Origin: Clostridia bacterium
Lineage (GTDB): Bacteria; Bacillota; Clostridia; Christensenellales; UBA1242
Reading direction: 5' to 3'
Assembly (NCBI GenBank): GCA_017452445.1
Contig: JAFTMH010000003.1
Coordinates: forward strand, 241,603 to 305,602
DNA: 64,000 bases
Shown here: positions 1-9,432 of the stretch, in pieces
How positions within the stretch are numbered: the first letter of the stretch is position 1
Layout: every line of letters starts with the position of its first letter
Position numbers and translations under genes: made by a program
The notes under the pieces: model-generated
What the model was told of the DNA's origin: nothing
The model's database searches: none
Seen by the model: the letters and a program-made list of their open reading frames with translations, nothing else

Positions 1-851
1 TGGAAGAAATTGATGACGAAGGCATTTATGCAGAACTTAATGACACTTTGGTCGTCCTTGAAAAAGAAATTGAAAATGCAAAACTCGAAACTTTGCTTTC
101 TGGCAAATATGACAATTACAACGCTATTTTGACTTTGCATGCAGGTGCTGGTGGAACAGAGGCGCAAGATTGGACCGACATGCTTTATCGTATGTATAGC
201 ATGTATGCAGAAAAAAATGGTTTCAAAATCAAAGTGCTTGATGTGCTTGATGGTGATGAAGCAGGGCTTAAATCAATTTCGTTTGTTGTTTCTGGCGAAT
301 ATGCTTATGGATATTTGAAAGCAGAAAAAGGCGTGCACAGATTGGTGAGAATTTCGCCTTTTGACTCAAATGCAAGAAGACACACAAGTTTTGCATCGCT
401 TGAGGTTATGCCTGAAATTGAAGAAGCACCAGACATTGTTATTAGACCTGAGGATTTGAAGGTGGACACATTTAGAAGTTCGGGCGCTGGTGGACAACAT
501 GTCAACAAAACAGAATCAGCTATCAGAATCACTCACATTCCATCAGGAATTATTGTTGCATGTCAAACAGAAAGATCGCAAATTCAAAACAGAGAAACTG
601 CAATGAAAATGCTTTACTCAAAACTTGTTGAAAAGCAAGAGTTGGAAGAAATGGAAAAACTGGCTTCTATCCGTGGTGATGTCAAGAAAATTGAGTGGGG
701 AAGCCAAATTAGATCTTATGTTTTCTGCCCTTACACATTGGTTAAGGATCACAGAACAAACTTTGAAAACAGTGATGTGCAAGCTGTTATGAATGGTGAC
801 ATTCAGGATTTTATCAACGAATATCTTAAAAGGACAAGTGTGAAAAACTGA
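1..851 (+). CDS. prfB: Peptide chain release factor 2, 5' end outside window
   Basis: Class I release factor that reads UAA and UGA and triggers peptide release in the ribosomal A site. The frame is open from base 3, so the gene starts upstream; only about 282 residues are here. The GGQ peptidyl-hydrolysis motif ([17 protein letters not shown]) and the SPF codon-recognition tripeptide ([15 protein letters not shown]) are both present; SPF marks RF2 rather than RF1. Its TGA stop overlaps the ATG of tsaD (ATGA), which suggests translational coupling. The region where many prfB genes carry a programmed frameshift lies outside the window, so autoregulation cannot be judged. Confidence 0.96.
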   Translation, partial: EEIDDEGIYAELNDTLVVLEKEIENAKLETLLSGKYDNYNAILTLHAGAGGTEAQDWTDMLYRMYSMYAEKNGFKIKVLDVLDGDEAGLKSISFVVSGEYAYGYLKAEKGVHRLVRISPFDSNARRHTSFASLEVMPEIEEAPDIVIRPEDLKVDTFRSSGAGGQHVNKTESAIRITHIPSGIIVACQTERSQIQNRETAMKMLYSKLVEKQELEEMEKLASIRGDVKKIEWGSQIRSYVFCPYTLVKDHRTNFENSDVQAVMNGDIQDFINEYLKRTSVKN

Positions 852-1909
852 TGACTTATATGGAAGAAGCAAAAGTAAAATTTGATGCTTTGAAGGGCAA
901 AGAAAGTGTCCTTATTCTTTCTGTGGAATCATCTTGTGACGAAACTTCTATTGCGCTTGTTGAAAATGGAAGAAATGTGCTTGCAAACATTGTTTCTTCG
1001 CAAATAGACATTCACAAACTTTATGGTGGGGTTGTGCCTGAAATTGCTTCGCGAAATCACATCAAAAACATTTCTGGTGTTTTGGAAGAAGCACTTGCTG
1101 TTTCTGGCAAAACTTTGCAAGATATTGATGCTGTGGCTGTGACTTATGGTGCAGGGCTTATGGGGGCACTTCTTGTAGGTGTAAACTTTGCAAAAACTTT
1201 GGCTTATGCACTCAAATTGCCTTTGATTGCAGTAAGTCATGTGCATGGTCACATTGGAGCAAATTATATCTCATATCCTGACCTTAAACCACCTTTTTTG
1301 TGCTTGATGGTCAGTGGCGGACACACTGCAATTGTGCAAGTTGAGGATTATTGCCGTTTTAAACTTGTAGGATCGACTGTTGACGATTCTGTAGGCGAAT
1401 GTTTTGACAAGGTGGCAAGGGTTTTGGGACTTGCTTATCCAGGTGGGCCAAACATTGACCGTTTGGCAAAAGAAGGAGAAAATGTTGTTAAATTCAACTA
1501 TAAAACGCCACTTAAAGACACTTGCAACTTTTCGTTTAGTGGGCTTAAGACAGCAGTTGTAAACTTTGTTCACAACAAAGAGCAGAAAAACGAAGAATAT
1601 TGCAAGGAAGACATTGCTTGCTCATTTCAAGAGCTTGTGACTGACGAACTTTGCACAAAAACAATGAAGGCGTGCAAGGATTTGGGCGAAACAAAGTTGG
1701 TGATTGCTGGTGGAGTTGGCGCAAACAGCAGACTTCGTGAAAAAATGGGACAATATTGCCAAGAAAATGGCGTGCAACTTTTTGTGCCTGTGTTGAAATA
1801 TTGCACAGACAATGCTGCAATGATTGGGGCAATTGCTTATTATTATATTTTGGCTGACAAGGGTCTTGCAGATTTGTCTTTGACAGCAAGACCAACAGTG
1901 GGGATTTGA
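851..1909 (+). CDS. tsaD: tRNA N6-adenosine threonylcarbamoyltransferase
   Basis: TsaD (Gcp/YgjD/Kae1 family) transfers the threonylcarbamoyl group to A37 of tRNAs that read ANN codons, working with TsaB and TsaE. 352 residues. The family opening SVESSCDETS lies near residue 24, after an N-terminal extension of about 20 residues for which no alternative start is seen. The metal-binding pair is H130 and H134 (HVHGH); SGGHT follows. A late GGVGANSRLR segment also fits the ASKHA fold. The ATG overlaps the prfB stop. tsaB and tsaE are not in the window. Confidence 0.96.
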   Translation: MTYMEEAKVKFDALKGKESVLILSVESSCDETSIALVENGRNVLANIVSSQIDIHKLYGGVVPEIASRNHIKNISGVLEEALAVSGKTLQDIDAVAVTYGAGLMGALLVGVNFAKTLAYALKLPLIAVSHVHGHIGANYISYPDLKPPFLCLMVSGGHTAIVQVEDYCRFKLVGSTVDDSVGECFDKVARVLGLAYPGGPNIDRLAKEGENVVKFNYKTPLKDTCNFSFSGLKTAVVNFVHNKEQKNEEYCKEDIACSFQELVTDELCTKTMKACKDLGETKLVIAGGVGANSRLREKMGQYCQENGVQLFVPVLKYCTDNAAMIGAIAYYYILADKGLADLSLTARPTVGI

Positions 1910-1910
1910 T

Positions 1911-2666
1911 ATGAAGGTTGCACAAGCGATTAAAAACTCCATTAAACACATCAAATGGTATGAATGGACATACTCTGCCATTTTTTTGGTGGCAACAATC
2001 GTGCTTGCAATTGTGTTTTGCTCGCCAGCGCTTGTGATTGTCAACTCGATTGTTGGGATTATCTCAATTTCAATCGTCTCTAAAGGGTTTTTCCTTGGGG
2101 CTTTCACAAACATTGTTTCGGCAGTTATCTATGCGGCGTTGTCGTATGTAAACAAATATTATGGAGAGGCTTTGGTAGGGCTTTGCATAACACTTCCAAT
2201 GTCTTTGGCAAGAATCTTTTTGTGGTATAAAAACCGTCAAAAAGGGGGATTTATTCAAATTGCCGAAAAAACTAAATGGCAAGAACTTGCTGTGCTTGGC
2301 AGTGTAGCTTTGGCTTCTTCGGTTGGATTTTATTTTATGCTTAAAGCTTTCAACACAAGCAATTTGATTTTTAGCACAATTTCTATGACGCTTGGTTGCG
2401 TGGCTGGATATTTGCAGTTGCGCAGATATGCATACAATTTTGTGATTTACATCATAAACAACATCATTTGCATCTGTTTGTGGGTGCCTGTGATGATGGG
2501 AGATATCGCAAACTTGCCAACGGTGGTGAGTTATGTGATGTATACAGGGCTTAACTTTTTTGGCATTGTCAATTGGTTTTCGCTCAAGAAAAAACAACAA
2601 ACTTTACAAACAGAAGTTGCATCTGAAAACGCAACAGAAAATCAATCTAATGATAAGGAGAACTGA
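1911..2666 (+). CDS. PnuC-like nicotinamide riboside transporter family membrane protein
   Basis: 251 residues with about seven hydrophobic segments and a charged C-terminal tail rich in Gln, Glu and Asn. The pattern of a loop with YLQLRRYAYNFVIYI, followed by an Ile/Cys/Trp-rich helix and a final NWFSLKKK, resembles PnuC transporters, which take up nicotinamide riboside by facilitated diffusion. It starts one base after the tsaD stop and is followed closely by the U32 gene, so it sits in one transcript with prfB and tsaD. Substrate assignment rests on recognition of the fold pattern only; a related vitamin (thiamine or deazaflavin) transporter is possible. Confidence 0.6.
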   Translation: MKVAQAIKNSIKHIKWYEWTYSAIFLVATIVLAIVFCSPALVIVNSIVGIISISIVSKGFFLGAFTNIVSAVIYAALSYVNKYYGEALVGLCITLPMSLARIFLWYKNRQKGGFIQIAEKTKWQELAVLGSVALASSVGFYFMLKAFNTSNLIFSTISMTLGCVAGYLQLRRYAYNFVIYIINNIICICLWVPVMMGDIANLPTVVSYVMYTGLNFFGIVNWFSLKKKQQTLQTEVASENATENQSNDKEN

Positions 2667-2667
2667 T

Positions 2668-3855
2668 ATGGAACTTTTGGCACCTGCAGGAAATTTTGAG
2701 AAATTTTTGACAGCGATCCATTTTGGTGCTGATGCAGTTTATATGGCTGGTGGCAAATATGGACTTCGTGCTTTTGCTGGCAATTTTGACGAAAACGAAA
2801 TGAGAAAAGCTGTTGAAATTGCTCACGAAAAAGGTCGCAAGGTTTATGTTACACTCAACATTATTGCAAGAGATGAAGATTTTGAAGAATTGCCAACTTA
2901 TTTGCAATTTTTGCAAGAAATCAAAGTTGATGCTGTGATTGTTGCTGATGTGGGAATGGTTAGATTTATTCGTAAAAATGCACCAAATCTTGATGTGCAT
3001 GTGAGCACTCAAGCAAACATTATCAACTCACAATCGGCACTTCTTATGGCTGATATGGGCGTCAAAAGAGTGATTTTGGCGAGAGAATTGACACTCGAAC
3101 AAGTGGCAAACATACGCAAAAGCTTGCCAAAAGAAGTTGAAATTGAAGTGTTTGTGCATGGGGCTATGTGTATGGCTTATTCTGGAAGATGTTTGCTTTC
3201 AAACTACCTTACAGGCAGAGATGCAAACCGTGGCGAATGTGTGCAAGCGTGCAGATGGAAATATATGGTCAGAGAAGTTTCTCGTGATGAGAGTTTGGAA
3301 GTTGAAGAAGATGAGAAAGGATCTTATATTTTCAACTCTAAAGATTTGAACATGATTGAACACTTGCAAAAACTTAAAGATGCCGGTGTTGATAGTATCA
3401 AGATTGAAGGCAGAATGAAATCACCATATTATGTTGCGACAGTTGTCAACGCATACAGAAAGGCGCTTGATATGTTGCCAAATCCACCAACTGAAGCGTT
3501 GTGCAGCGAACTTTGCAAGGCAAGTCATCGTCGTTATACAACAGGATTTTATTTCAAAGATGAAGAAAAGATTTACACACAAGATTCTATGCCTGTGCAA
3601 GAAAGCGAATTTGTTGCTGTTGTGACAAAAGATGTTGAAAATGGTATGGTAGAACTTGAGATGCGAAATAAATTTTCTGTTGGCGATCAACTTGAAATGC
3701 TTTGCGTTGATGGCGATGCTTTTGGAAAGAAAATCGAAATTGAAAAAATTGTCAATTCAAAAGGTGAAGAAGTGGATTCTGCAAAAGTTGTGCAAGAAAA
3801 GGTTGTTGTGCCTTGCAAATTCAATTTAAAGGCAGGAGATATTTTGAGAAGATAA
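2668..3855 (+). CDS. Peptidase U32 family protein, probable tRNA U34 hydroxylation (TrhP-like)
   Basis: 395 residues from the ATG at 2668, chosen because AAGGAG precedes it; a longer open frame upstream overlaps the previous gene and lacks a site. The U32 signature with conserved cysteines is clear (VFVHGAMCMAYSGRC, then a second Cys pair in the GECVQACRWKY segment). The opening ELLAPAGNFEKF is typical of the family. Members once called collagenase-like proteases are now known in Bacillus and E. coli as TrhP/RlhA-type RNA hydroxylation factors; the cysteines likely hold an Fe-S cluster. A tRNA role fits its neighbours tsaD and prfB. The exact RNA target cannot be read from sequence. Confidence 0.85.
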   Translation: MELLAPAGNFEKFLTAIHFGADAVYMAGGKYGLRAFAGNFDENEMRKAVEIAHEKGRKVYVTLNIIARDEDFEELPTYLQFLQEIKVDAVIVADVGMVRFIRKNAPNLDVHVSTQANIINSQSALLMADMGVKRVILARELTLEQVANIRKSLPKEVEIEVFVHGAMCMAYSGRCLLSNYLTGRDANRGECVQACRWKYMVREVSRDESLEVEEDEKGSYIFNSKDLNMIEHLQKLKDAGVDSIKIEGRMKSPYYVATVVNAYRKALDMLPNPPTEALCSELCKASHRRYTTGFYFKDEEKIYTQDSMPVQESEFVAVVTKDVENGMVELEMRNKFSVGDQLEMLCVDGDAFGKKIEIEKIVNSKGEEVDSAKVVQEKVVVPCKFNLKAGDILRR

Positions 3856-3907
3856 AATTTGTTTGACTGAATTTTGTTTTTGTGCTAATCTAAAATAGGA
3901 GTTAAAA

Positions 3908-4402
3908 ATGGCTAAATTGAACATTAACAACATTGAAAATGTTGAAGGAAAATATCATTTGATGTTTCTTGAAGGCAAAAATGCTGTCGAAACTGCAAAA
4001 AACGACTTGCGCTTTGCCAATTTTTCTATGCTTTTGTTTGCAACATTTGTTTTGTTGTTTGTGATTGTTTCAGGATTTAATATTTATTATCTTGCATTTT
4101 TGCTTATCTTTTTGATTGTTTTTGCTGTAACTTTGGGCTGTTTGTTTAGAGTGAAGAGAAAAGCAACTAAAAAGTGTGTTTATGCAGTGCAAAATTCAAA
4201 AACAACAGATATTGTGGCAAAGCAAGTTGACAATCGTGGCGCAGGAAAGGCACTTGTTAAATCTATGTCTAGCACTGTCGACAGATATGCTGCAAAAGAA
4301 AAATATCCTTCAGTTTTGCAAAAGTTTAAGAGAAAAAGAAAGCATATGCATCTTGTGGGGATTATCAACGAATTTGAAAAAGAAGACAAAAAGAGCAAGT
4401 AA
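3908..4402 (+). CDS. Small membrane protein of unknown function
   Basis: 164 residues, not recognised. AGGAG sits 7 bases before the ATG. Two adjacent hydrophobic segments at roughly residues 38-80 form a hairpin; the N-terminal 35 residues and the C-terminal half are soluble, the latter strongly basic (KFKRKRKHMH) with an acidic-basic end. A terminator follows directly, so it is the last gene of its unit; a TTGACT motif at about 3861 may give it its own promoter. Confidence 0.75.
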   Translation: MAKLNINNIENVEGKYHLMFLEGKNAVETAKNDLRFANFSMLLFATFVLLFVIVSGFNIYYLAFLLIFLIVFAVTLGCLFRVKRKATKKCVYAVQNSKTTDIVAKQVDNRGAGKALVKSMSSTVDRYAAKEKYPSVLQKFKRKRKHMHLVGIINEFEKEDKKSK

Positions 4403-4418
4403 GCTCTTTTGTTTTTTT
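4389..4418 (+). terminator. Rho-independent terminator
   Basis: AAAAGAGC pairs with GCTCTTTT across a six-base loop, followed by GTTTTTTT. It overlaps the end of the preceding small membrane protein gene and separates it from alaS. Confidence 0.8.
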
Positions 4419-4506
4419 AATAAAAACAATTTTATTTGGGCAATTGCTTGTTTTTTGACTTGTTTTTTGGTATTATATTTACATTGATTTAGGGAGATTA
4501 AAAAAA

Positions 4507-6333
4507 ATGATTACCAGCAAAGAATTGAGAGAAAAATGGATTAATTTTTATAAACAAAGAGGACATGTTGACATTGGTGCTGTTTCGCTTATTGGTGATG
4601 GCACAACAGGTGTTATGTTTAATGTTGCGGGTATGCAACCATTGATGCCTTATCTTTTGGGAGCAAAACACCCACAAGGCACAAGACTTTGCAATGTGCA
4701 AGGTTGTGTGAGAACTGTTGACATCGACTCTGTTGGAGATTCTAGTCACTGCACATTTTTTGAAATGATGGGAAACTGGAGTTTGGGAGATTATTTTAAA
4801 AAAGAAAAGACTGCTTGGTCTGTTGAATTTTTGACAAAAGAACTTGGTTTTGACATCAACAAGCTCTGCACAACAGTTTTTGCAGGAAACAAAAATGTTG
4901 AAAGAGATGACGAAATCGTTGAATATTTGATTGATGCAGGCATCAAGAAAGAAAATATTTTCTTCTTGAAAGACAACTGGTGGGATTTGCCAGGCACTGT
5001 TGACACACCATGTGGCCCAGACAACGAATGGTTTTATCCTCGTCACGACACACCATGTGGAGAAAATTGTGATGCAACTTGCGAATGTGGCAGATGGGTT
5101 GAAATTGGAAACGATGTTTATATGCAATACAAAGTGTTGGCAGATGGCAGTGTAGAACCATTGAAAAACAAAAATGTTGACACTGGATTTGGTTTTGAAA
5201 GATTGCTTATGTATGTAAACGGTCTTAGTGATGTTTATATGACAGATGTCTTCTGCGATGTAATCAAATATATGGAAAACACTTTGGGTGCAACATATGG
5301 AGCAGATGAAAAACAAACAAAATCAATGAGAATCATTGCTGACCATATGAGAACTTCTGTTATGTTGATTGGTGACCAAAATGGAATTTTGCCAAGCAAT
5401 GTTGGTGCAGGTTACATTTTGAGAAGAATTTTGCGCCGTGCAATCCGTCACGCAAGAGAAATCAAACTTTCGACAGAAGATTTGCTTGAAATTGCAAAAA
5501 TTTATATCGAAAAGGTTTATGACAAAGCATATCCACTTTTGGTTGAAAAAGAAGAATATATCCTTTCAAACCTCAAACTTGAAAGCGACAAATTCAACAA
5601 ATCAATTGAAACTGGCATCAAAGAATTTGAAAAACTTGTTGCTGGACTTGGCAGAAAAGTTGAATTTATGACAAAAAACAATCCTGATTATGTGCCAACA
5701 GAGGCTGACAAAACAATCAGTGGCAAGGCAGCTTTCAGACTTTATGAAACATATGGTTTCCCTATTGAAATGACTGTTGAAATGGCTGAAGAAATTGGTT
5801 TTGCTGTTGATCAAGAGGGTTATCAAAAAGCATTTGTAGAACACCAAGAACTTGCAAGAAGCACAAGCCAAGTGGCAAAGAGTGGTCTTGCTGGATCAGG
5901 CGAAATGGAAACAAAATATCACACAGCAACACACCTTCTCAATGCAGCACTTAAGAGAGTTGTTGGCGAAACATCTCACCAAATGGGATCAAACATCACA
6001 AGCGAAAGACTTAGATTTGACTTTGCTTGCGATCACAAACTTTCGCCAGAAGAAATTGCTCAAACAGAAGCTTTGGTAAACGAATGGATCAAAGCAGACA
6101 TCAAAGTTGTCAGAGAAGAAATGGCAAAAGAAGAAGCTGTTAAGCAAGGTGCAGAACATCAATTTATTGAAAGATATCCAGATGTTGTTTCAGTTTATAC
6201 AATCGGTGATGTTTCAAAAGAAATCTGCACTGGACCTCATGTTGAAAACACTGGCGTGCTTGGTCAATTTAAGATCAAAAAAGAAGAAGCGTCTTCTAGT
6301 GGTGTAAGAAGAATTAAGGCGATTTTGGCATAG
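4507..6333 (+). CDS. alaS: Alanyl-tRNA synthetase, short form lacking the C-Ala domain
   Basis: Charges tRNA-Ala. Only 608 residues against about 870 for usual bacterial AlaRS. The class II core is at the N-terminus (ending of motif 1 region, FFEMMGNWSLGDYF, GAGYILRRILRRAIRHA). A Cys-rich insert (TPCGENCDATCECG, near residues 180-195) looks metal-binding. The editing domain keeps HTATH near residue 471 and a second site CTGPH near 573, where most AlaRS have CGGTH. The protein stops just after the editing domain, so the C-Ala dimerisation and tRNA-elbow domain is missing. Inference: this form resembles the compact AlaRS of Patescibacteria more than that of Bacillus. Confidence 0.93.
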   Translation: MITSKELREKWINFYKQRGHVDIGAVSLIGDGTTGVMFNVAGMQPLMPYLLGAKHPQGTRLCNVQGCVRTVDIDSVGDSSHCTFFEMMGNWSLGDYFKKEKTAWSVEFLTKELGFDINKLCTTVFAGNKNVERDDEIVEYLIDAGIKKENIFFLKDNWWDLPGTVDTPCGPDNEWFYPRHDTPCGENCDATCECGRWVEIGNDVYMQYKVLADGSVEPLKNKNVDTGFGFERLLMYVNGLSDVYMTDVFCDVIKYMENTLGATYGADEKQTKSMRIIADHMRTSVMLIGDQNGILPSNVGAGYILRRILRRAIRHAREIKLSTEDLLEIAKIYIEKVYDKAYPLLVEKEEYILSNLKLESDKFNKSIETGIKEFEKLVAGLGRKVEFMTKNNPDYVPTEADKTISGKAAFRLYETYGFPIEMTVEMAEEIGFAVDQEGYQKAFVEHQELARSTSQVAKSGLAGSGEMETKYHTATHLLNAALKRVVGETSHQMGSNITSERLRFDFACDHKLSPEEIAQTEALVNEWIKADIKVVREEMAKEEAVKQGAEHQFIERYPDVVSVYTIGDVSKEICTGPHVENTGVLGQFKIKKEEASSSGVRRIKAILA

Positions 6334-6400
6334 TTTCGTGTTGACAAAAAGCTTTTTAGTATGTTAATATATTGATATAAACTTAAAAGGAGAGTTTGAT

Positions 6401-7870
6401 ATGGCTCAAGGGGGAATTAAAAAAGGATTTTTCTTCTATTTCGGTTTGTTTGTATTGCTCTTGATTTCCGTGTTTTTGATTTGTTTGGTTATCATGATGT
6501 TCAATCCTGGCAAAACTGTGCTTTGGATGCAATACTTTACAGCTGACACAGAAATTCATCACACAAAAACTGATGATGGAAGTGTGATCGATTATTCTAC
6601 AATCAACAAAATTGAAATTGAAGCAACTTATGCAAATGTTTCAGTGCAAAAGAATGCAGAATACACAGAAAAACAAGAAGGTTTGATCATCATCAACAAA
6701 GCAAAAGGTTTTGCTTCTGCAAAAAAAGCAGTTCACTATGATGTAAGCATTACAAAATCTGGTTCTACATTGAAAGTTAAGGTTACAGAACCAACAGGAT
6801 TTTTGTATTTCTCAAAAAATATTGAAATCATTTTGAATGCAAACCATGAAACTGCAACAAACTGGGCAAATGTTGACTTTGTTGCAAGAACAACAAATGG
6901 TGACATTGAAATTGGTGGTGTAAATCACTTGAAAGCAAAAACAGTTCACTTGAAATCTATCGACCTTAAGGCAACAGGAAAAGGCGATATCACTTTGGAA
7001 AAAATGTTGGATGTTTCAAATGCAAACAGCGTGAAACTTTCTACAAACAAAGGTGACATTTCTTCTTCTATGGATGTTGGTGGAAAGGTTGGCATCTCTT
7101 CAAACAGCGACACAATCCTTGAAACAAATTCAGGTGTTATCAAATTTGAAAGATTGACAGTTGCTTCTGGCAGATCTCTTCACATTTTGTGCAGATCTGG
7201 AGATGTTAAGATTGGCGAAATCACTGCAGACAAGGTTGATGTAAGTTGTGTTCAAGGAAACTATGTTTTTGACACAATCAACGGAAATTTGAGTTATACA
7301 AACTCAGAAGACACAATCATCTCTCCAAACATTTTGGTGACAAAACTTGTTTCTGGAGATTTCACTTTGACAACTGATGGAAACAGCAATGCAAATCCAG
7401 ATGTTGAAATCAAAGAAGTTGGTGGAGACATCACAGTTATTGCAGACAAGGGACACCTTGAAGTTGCAAAATCTCACGGAGCTGTTTCTGTAAACTCTAA
7501 AGACAACTTGTATGTTGGCATTATCTTTGCAGACACTTCAGCATCAAATGCAATCACAATCAGCAATGTTAAGGGTGATGTAGATCTTGGTTTCTTGGGA
7601 TCAATGGCTGGCACAGTTGAAGTAATCACAAATGGTGACATCGAAATCAAAGTTACATCTGCTGCAAAATTTGTTTCTGAAGCACTTGTAAACAATGATT
7701 CTGGAGACCGTGTGGCTGATTCAAAAATAAAGGTTAGCACAAACTTGGCTGAAGGAAGAGAGTTGAACCCATTGTCAGTAAACGGAACTTCTGCAAACTC
7801 TTGGGCTATGACTCTTAAGACAAACGCAAAAATTAAATATACACTTGTTGAAGCATCTGCTTTGGCATAA
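6401..7870 (+). CDS. Membrane-anchored beta-helix protein (DUF4097/adhesin-like)
   Basis: 489 residues with one N-terminal transmembrane segment (about residues 10-33, LFVLLLISVFLICLVIMM) and a long extracytoplasmic part. That part is built from short repeating beta units with recurring NGDI, KGDI, SGDV and GGDI turns about 20-30 residues apart, as in DUF4097 putative adhesin proteins that fold as a right-handed beta solenoid. No catalytic motif is seen. AAAGGAGAG precedes the ATG and a TTGACA element lies at about 6343. It is a single-gene unit ended by a terminator. Confidence 0.7.
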   Translation: MAQGGIKKGFFFYFGLFVLLLISVFLICLVIMMFNPGKTVLWMQYFTADTEIHHTKTDDGSVIDYSTINKIEIEATYANVSVQKNAEYTEKQEGLIIINKAKGFASAKKAVHYDVSITKSGSTLKVKVTEPTGFLYFSKNIEIILNANHETATNWANVDFVARTTNGDIEIGGVNHLKAKTVHLKSIDLKATGKGDITLEKMLDVSNANSVKLSTNKGDISSSMDVGGKVGISSNSDTILETNSGVIKFERLTVASGRSLHILCRSGDVKIGEITADKVDVSCVQGNYVFDTINGNLSYTNSEDTIISPNILVTKLVSGDFTLTTDGNSNANPDVEIKEVGGDITVIADKGHLEVAKSHGAVSVNSKDNLYVGIIFADTSASNAITISNVKGDVDLGFLGSMAGTVEVITNGDIEIKVTSAAKFVSEALVNNDSGDRVADSKIKVSTNLAEGRELNPLSVNGTSANSWAMTLKTNAKIKYTLVEASALA

Positions 7871-7882
7871 TGTTGAAAATTA

Positions 7883-7914
7883 ATAAAGTCGGCTGTTGTC
7901 GGCTTTATTTTTTT
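7883..7914 (+). terminator. Rho-independent terminator
   Basis: AAAGTCGGC pairs with GTCGGCTTT (two wobble pairs) around a TGTT loop, followed by a run of T. Confidence 0.75.
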
Positions 7915-7971
7915 GCAAAAAGTTTTGCTTTGAAAAGGCGATTGTTATATAATATGTGAAAGGAGAAAATT

Positions 7972-9270
7972 ATGGTCGTTTTGTATATTTTGGTCGCAAT
8001 CAGCATTTTGACTTCGGTTGTTGGAATTGTTGTAAGTTTGAAAACAAGAAGCGAAACAAAGATGTCTGAAAGTGACAAAAAAGACATTGTAGACAGTTTT
8101 GGAAACAATGTGAATGTGATTGCACACACTTTGCTTACAGGGCAACAAACTGCAAATGTTGGTATGAATGAAACTATAAAAAACTTTAAGGAAGATTTGA
8201 TCAGAAGTCACGAAGCTCTTGAAAAAAGGGTTACAAACTTGGTTGAGAGAATTGACGCAAGAATGTTGCAAATCAGCAAGATGCAAGAAGACAAGTTGGA
8301 AGCAATCAGACAGTCAAATGATCAAAGCATCAAATCTTTGCAAGAAGACAACAACAAGCAACTTGACAAGATGAGAGAAACTGTTGACGAAAAATTGTCA
8401 AAAACAATCAATGAAAGATTTGAACAAAGTTTTGATTTGTTGAGAAAACAACTTGAAAATGTTCATAAATCGTTGGGAGAAATGCAAACAATTGCATCAG
8501 ATGTTGGAAGTCTTACAAAGGTGCTTTCAAATGTTAAGACAACTGGTGTGTTTGGTGAAATTCAACTTGGGGCGTTGTTTGATCAATTGCTCACTCAAGA
8601 TCAATACGAGACAAATTTTGTCACTGCAGATGCACATGATCCTGTCGAATTTGCAATCAAATTGCCTGGTCAATCAGATGGCGAATTTGTTTATTTGCCG
8701 GTCGACTCTAAATTTCCATTTACAGTTTACACCGACTTGCAAAATGCGTATGATGCAAACGATTTCGAACTTGTAAAACAAAAGAAAACTGCCCTTAAAA
8801 CCAAAATTAAGGATATGGCAAAGGATATTTCAACCAAATATATTTACCCACCAAAAACAACAAATTTTGCAGTTATGTTTTTGCCGGTTGAAGGGCTTTA
8901 TGCAGAAGTTGCAAAAATGGGATTGATTGACGAATTGCAATCAAAATATAATGTTACTATTGCAGGTCCAACAACATTTAGTGCGCTTCTTAACAGTTTG
9001 CAAATGGGCTTTAGGACTTTGGCTATTCAAAAGAAATCGGGCGAAGTTTGGAAGGTTTTGGGTGCTGTGCGCACTGAGTTTGAAAAGTTTAATGGTGTTG
9101 TTGACAAAATTCAACAAAAATTTGATGACACTAGCCGTGAATTTGACAAACTTGTTGGCACAAGAAGCAGAATGATTGCAAGCAAACTTAAATCAATCGA
9201 ACAACTTGACTCTAAAGAATCTTCAAAGGTTTTGGGGCTTCAAGAAGAAGTTGAAAGCGAAGAAGAATAA
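7972..9270 (+). CDS. rmuC: DNA recombination protein RmuC
   Basis: 432 residues. One N-terminal transmembrane segment (VLYILVAISILTSVVGIVVSL), then a long coiled coil at about residues 60-180, then the RmuC nuclease-like domain with its hallmark PVDSKFPF and later FAVMFLPVEGLYAEV. RmuC proteins limit inversions at short inverted repeats and are thought to be membrane-tethered nucleases acting on DNA. AAAGGAG precedes the ATG; a strong terminator closes the unit. Confidence 0.93.
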   Translation: MVVLYILVAISILTSVVGIVVSLKTRSETKMSESDKKDIVDSFGNNVNVIAHTLLTGQQTANVGMNETIKNFKEDLIRSHEALEKRVTNLVERIDARMLQISKMQEDKLEAIRQSNDQSIKSLQEDNNKQLDKMRETVDEKLSKTINERFEQSFDLLRKQLENVHKSLGEMQTIASDVGSLTKVLSNVKTTGVFGEIQLGALFDQLLTQDQYETNFVTADAHDPVEFAIKLPGQSDGEFVYLPVDSKFPFTVYTDLQNAYDANDFELVKQKKTALKTKIKDMAKDISTKYIYPPKTTNFAVMFLPVEGLYAEVAKMGLIDELQSKYNVTIAGPTTFSALLNSLQMGFRTLAIQKKSGEVWKVLGAVRTEFEKFNGVVDKIQQKFDDTSREFDKLVGTRSRMIASKLKSIEQLDSKESSKVLGLQEEVESEEE

Positions 9271-9295
9271 AAAAGTGGCATTGCCACTTTTTTTT
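9270..9295 (+). terminator. Rho-independent terminator of rmuC
   Basis: AAAAGTGGCA/TTGCCACTTT stem with a long T run directly after the rmuC stop. Confidence 0.85.
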
Positions 9296-9322
9296 GTTTG
9301 ATCTCGGTTTGTTGAAAAGTTG

Positions 9323-9351
9323 TTGACTTTTTGAAAATTGGGGTTTATAAT
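9323..9351 (+). promoter_or_regulatory. Promoter of the trpS leader transcript
   Basis: TTGACT (9323-9328) and TATAAT (9346-9351) with a 17-base spacer. It starts the transcript that carries the leader peptide and attenuator before trpS. Confidence 0.85.
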
Positions 9352-9379
9352 AAAAACATCTTAAAGAAAGGAGAATTTT

Positions 9380-9412
9380 ATGTTCAGTTCATTTATTTGG
9401 TGGCGTTGGTAA
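9380..9412 (+). CDS. Trp-rich leader peptide of trpS
   Basis: Ten-codon ORF reading MFSSFIWWRW, with a good ribosome site (GAAAGGAG, 9367-9373) and a TAA stop. Three of the last four codons are Trp (7, 8 and 10). In a genome with no other reason for a 10-residue ORF with a strong ribosome site, this composition directly before a tryptophanyl-tRNA synthetase marks a ribosome-mediated attenuation leader like trpL. The peptide itself probably has no function beyond sensing charged tRNA-Trp. Confidence 0.88.
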   Translation: MFSSFIWWRW

Positions 9413-9432
9413 TTTAGCGTTCGCAAATCGTA

